NCBI RefSeq assembly: GCF_029589435.1
Contig: NZ_JARRAG010000001.1
Location: 1,044,808-1,108,807, forward strand
Length of the DNA stretch: 64,000 bases
Direction: 5' to 3'
Source: Paludisphaera mucosa
GTDB taxonomy: Bacteria; Planctomycetota; Planctomycetia; Isosphaerales; Isosphaeraceae
Program-made: the position numbers and the translations under genes
In this document: positions 61,653-64,000 of the stretch, in pieces
How positions within the stretch are numbered: the first letter of the stretch is position 1
Layout of the letters: every line of letters starts with the position of its first letter
Notes under the pieces: model-generated
Database searches by the model: none
Told to the model about the DNA's origin: nothing
What the model saw: only the letters and a program-made list of their open reading frames with translations

Positions 61653-63482
61653 ATGGCCATCATGACCGCACCTCGAGCCGCCGCACCCCCCCCGCCCGAT
61701 CTGCACGCCGAGTACTCGCGCCGGCTGGCGCTCCACGAGCACGCTCGGAAGCGATGGGACCAGGTCGACGCCCGTCTCGCCGACCTGCGTCTGGTCGTGT
61801 TCGTGCTCGCGGCGGCGCTCGCCGGCTACACCTACGCATATGGTCAGCCGTCCTGGTGGTGGCTCTCCGTCCCCGCGGGGGCTTTCGTCGGCCTGCTGCT
61901 CGCCCACGAGCCGATCCATCGCCGCGCGGTCCGCTCCGTGCGGACGATCGAGTTCTACAAGCGGGGCCTCGCACGGATGGAGGATCGCTGGGCGGGGACG
62001 GGAGTGGCCGGTTCGAACTTCCTCAACCTCGATCATCCCTATGCCGCCGACCTCGACCTCTTCGGCTCCGGCTCCCTCTTCGAGCGCCTGTGTACGGCCC
62101 GCACGAAGGCGGGGGAGGAGGCGTTGGCTTCATGGCTGCTCGCTCCCTCGACGCCTGACGTCCTCTCGCGCCGACACGCGGCGGTCGTCGAGCTTCGCCC
62201 CCGGCTCGACCTCCGCGAGGATCTCGAATTGCTCGGCGCCGACGTCCGGGCCGGGATCGACCCGGCTGCGCTCGCTTCGTGGGGGACGACGCCCCGCGTC
62301 TTCCCGAATCGACCGATCCGGATCGTCGCGGCGCTCCTGGCGACCTTCGGCGCTTCGGCGCTCGCGTATCTGATCTACAAGCAAGATCCGCCAGCGAGTC
62401 TTCTCTTCGTCCTCATGCTGCTCATCGAGGGCGTCTTCGCGCTCTGGCTCGCGAAACGCGTCGACCGCGTCCTGGCCGGGGTCGACGAGCGCGCCCACGA
62501 CTTGACGCTGCTCTCGGGGCTGCTCGACCGCCTGGAGCGCGAGCCGCTGGACGCCCCGTTGCTGCGGTCGCTCCGCGAGGCGCTGGTGACGGGGGGCAGC
62601 CCGGCCTCGCGGCGGATCCGATCGCTGGGGAATCTGCTCCACCTGCTGGACAGTCGCGACAACCAGTTCTTCATGCCGTTCGCCCTGGTCCTGCTCTGGA
62701 AGACGCAGCTGGCGATGAAGATCGACGCCTGGCGAGCGGCGAACGGGCCGCAGGTCGCGGGCTGGCTCGCGGCGACGGGCGACTTCGAGGCCCTGTCGGC
62801 CCTCGCCGCCTATGCTGCCGAGAACCCCTCCGACGTCTTCCCCGAGATCGTCCCCGGCCCGGCCCTGTTCGACGCGGCAGGGTTGGGGCACCCGCTCATC
62901 GCCCGCGCCGAGTGCGTGACGAACGACGTGACGCTCGGCCTTGAGACGACCGCCCTGGTCGTGAGCGGATCGAACATGTCGGGCAAGAGCACGCTGCTGC
63001 GCGCGATCGGAGTGGCGACGGTCATGAGCCTGGCGGGAGGCCCGGTCCGGGCGTCGCGTCTACGGCTCTCGCCGCTGGCCGTCGGCGCGACCCTGCGCGT
63101 GCAGGACTCGCTCCAGGCCGGCCGCTCGCGGTTCTACGCCGAGATCACCCGCGTGCGGCAGATCGTCGACGTCTCGTGCGGGCGGCTGCCGCTCCTCTTC
63201 CTGCTCGACGAGCTGTTCAGCGGCACCAACTCCCACGACCGCCGCGTCGGGGCCGAGGCGGTGATCCGCGGCCTGCTCGACCGCCATGCGATCGGCCTCG
63301 TCACCACCCACGACCTGGCCCTGGCCGAGATCGTCGCCGGCCTGGGGCCGCGGACGCTCAACGTGCACTTCGAGGACCACTTCGAGGACGGCGTCATGCG
63401 GTTCGACTACCGCATCCACCCCGGCGTCGTGCAGCACTCGAACGCCCTGGCGCTCATGCGCGCGGTCGGGCTGGACGTCTGA
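61653..63482 (+). CDS. membrane-anchored MutS-like ATPase
   Basis: This 609-residue protein ends in a MutS-type ABC ATPase domain. Walker A is VVSGSNMSGKSTLLRAI (Lys445), the Q-loop-like VQDSLQAGRSRFYAEI follows, Walker B and signature are LLFLLDELFSGTNSHDR, and the H-loop is GLVTTHDLALAE. It lacks the MutS mismatch-recognition domain. Instead it has a pair of hydrophobic segments at about 43-80 and another pair at about 220-265. Related membrane-linked MutS-type proteins are widespread in Bacteroidetes and planctomycetes, without a known role; repair of mismatches is unlikely. ATG 61653 is chosen; ATG 61662 is possible. Neither has a strong ribosome binding site. It is divergent from the EssC-like operon, with a 219-base shared region. 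Confidence 0.85.
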   Translation: MAIMTAPRAAAPPPPDLHAEYSRRLALHEHARKRWDQVDARLADLRLVVFVLAAALAGYTYAYGQPSWWWLSVPAGAFVGLLLAHEPIHRRAVRSVRTIEFYKRGLARMEDRWAGTGVAGSNFLNLDHPYAADLDLFGSGSLFERLCTARTKAGEEALASWLLAPSTPDVLSRRHAAVVELRPRLDLREDLELLGADVRAGIDPAALASWGTTPRVFPNRPIRIVAALLATFGASALAYLIYKQDPPASLLFVLMLLIEGVFALWLAKRVDRVLAGVDERAHDLTLLSGLLDRLEREPLDAPLLRSLREALVTGGSPASRRIRSLGNLLHLLDSRDNQFFMPFALVLLWKTQLAMKIDAWRAANGPQVAGWLAATGDFEALSALAAYAAENPSDVFPEIVPGPALFDAAGLGHPLIARAECVTNDVTLGLETTALVVSGSNMSGKSTLLRAIGVATVMSLAGGPVRASRLRLSPLAVGATLRVQDSLQAGRSRFYAEITRVRQIVDVSCGRLPLLFLLDELFSGTNSHDRRVGAEAVIRGLLDRHAIGLVTTHDLALAEIVAGLGPRTLNVHFEDHFEDGVMRFDYRIHPGVVQHSNALALMRAVGLDV

Positions 63483-63513
63483 GCGCCCGCCCGCGGCGGC
63501 GAGCCCGCCCGCT

Positions 63514-64000
63514 TCAGGACAGCTTTTCGAGCCTTCCCGTGCTGTCGCCGAGGCGTTCGCAGGGGACGTCCATCCGGTCGAGCATCGAGAGGTAGAGGTT
63601 GTTGAGCGGCTGCGGCGAATAGACGACGTGCCGGCCGGTGTCGAGGCTTCCACCGCCCTTGCCGACCAGCAGGACGGGCAAGTCGTCGTGGTTGTGGCGG
63701 TCGCCGTCGGAGATGCCGCTGCCGTAAACGATCATCGAGTTGTCGAGGACCGACCGTTCGCCCTCGCGGCTCTCCTTGAGGCGAACGAGCATCCTCGCGA
63801 ACTCTTCCATGTGGAAGCGGTTGATCTTGCGGATCTTGGCCAGCTTCTTGGGGTCCTTGCCGTGGTGCGAGAGGTCGTGGTGGCCTTCGGGAACCTCCAG
63901 GAACGGGTAGGGGCGGGTGCTCCCCTCGTTGCCGAACATGAAGGTGCAGATCCGCGTCGTGTCGGTCTGGAAGGCCAGGACGATCAGGTCGAACATCAGC
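63514..64000 (-). CDS. DUF1552 protein, C-terminal part
   Basis: This gene runs off the right edge; only its last 162 codons are seen. It matches DUF1552, a planctomycete family of the sulfatase/alkaline phosphatase type related to DUF1501. Visible family motifs are LMFDLIVLAFQTDTTRI, HHDLSHHGKDPKKLAKI, SMIVYGSGISDGDRHNHDDLP and the final NNLYLSMLDRM. DUF1552 genes usually follow DUF1587/DUF1592/DUF1595 cytochrome-like genes on the same strand, so such a gene may lie beyond the window. It converges on the MutS-like gene with 31 bases between stops. Confidence 0.88.
   Translation of the reverse strand, partial: LMFDLIVLAFQTDTTRICTFMFGNEGSTRPYPFLEVPEGHHDLSHHGKDPKKLAKIRKINRFHMEEFARMLVRLKESREGERSVLDNSMIVYGSGISDGDRHNHDDLPVLLVGKGGGSLDTGRHVVYSPQPLNNLYLSMLDRMDVPCERLGDSTGRLEKLS

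Overview
The window is very GC-rich and densely coded. It looks like a planctomycete chromosome, probably order Isosphaerales. Family markers supporting this are a DUF1559 prepilin-like protein with its H-X9-DG motif, a DUF1501 protein, a DUF1552 fragment, a giant secreted protein with the N-terminal LEFLEGRVLL-type motif of planctomycete surface proteins, two Ser/Thr kinases and a SpoIVB-type (S55) peptidase. I see no insertion sequence, phage, CRISPR array, rRNA or tRNA. Placement below phylum level is inference.

Layout. 1-5437: the end of a YihY/BrkB membrane protein and a 1540-residue TPR protein. 5553-8271 (minus): an SGNH/GDSL-like protein and an MBOAT O-acyltransferase, probably a polymer O-acetylation pair. 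8889-9974: secreted cyclophilin and a 7Fe ferredoxin with its own promoter, leader hairpin and terminator. 10099-15604: MFS exporter, two NCS1-type permease relatives and a VIT1/CCC1 transporter fused to an HExxH-containing domain. 15668-21738: a Wza-type export lipoprotein, then a phosphodiesterase, acyl carrier protein, GH3 adenylating enzyme, PmtA-like methyltransferase and alpha/beta hydrolase, which may form a small lipid or acyl-conjugate pathway. 21915-28863: an epimerase-like protein, a Ser/Thr kinase, a HAD phosphatase, a PPi-type phosphofructokinase and 6-phosphogluconate dehydrogenase. 29242-32648: a second kinase fused to a YbjN/chaperone-like domain, a small membrane protein and a DUF1501 protein. 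33110-38838: closely spaced secreted S55 peptidase, beta-propeller protein, DUF1559 protein and YihX-like HAD phosphatase. 39568-50532: a 3654-residue secreted protease/beta-helix protein. 50620-56453 (minus): glycine cleavage genes gcvT, gcvH, gcvPA and gcvPB, followed by a type II secretion F protein. 56580-61433 (minus): a tightly coupled three-gene operon encoding two small helical proteins and an EssC/FtsK-like membrane ATPase. 61653-63482: a membrane-anchored MutS-like ATPase. 63514-64000: the end of a DUF1552 protein.

The most interesting locus is the EssC/FtsK-like operon, which has the genetic grammar of a type VII-like secretion machine but an unusual coiled-coil ATPase. Next are the GH3/ACP/PmtA cluster, the HExxH-VIT1 fusion and a mirrored AAAGCTAGTGTC element between two divergent genes. 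Several convergent gene pairs are separated by strong perfect hairpins that probably terminate both strands.
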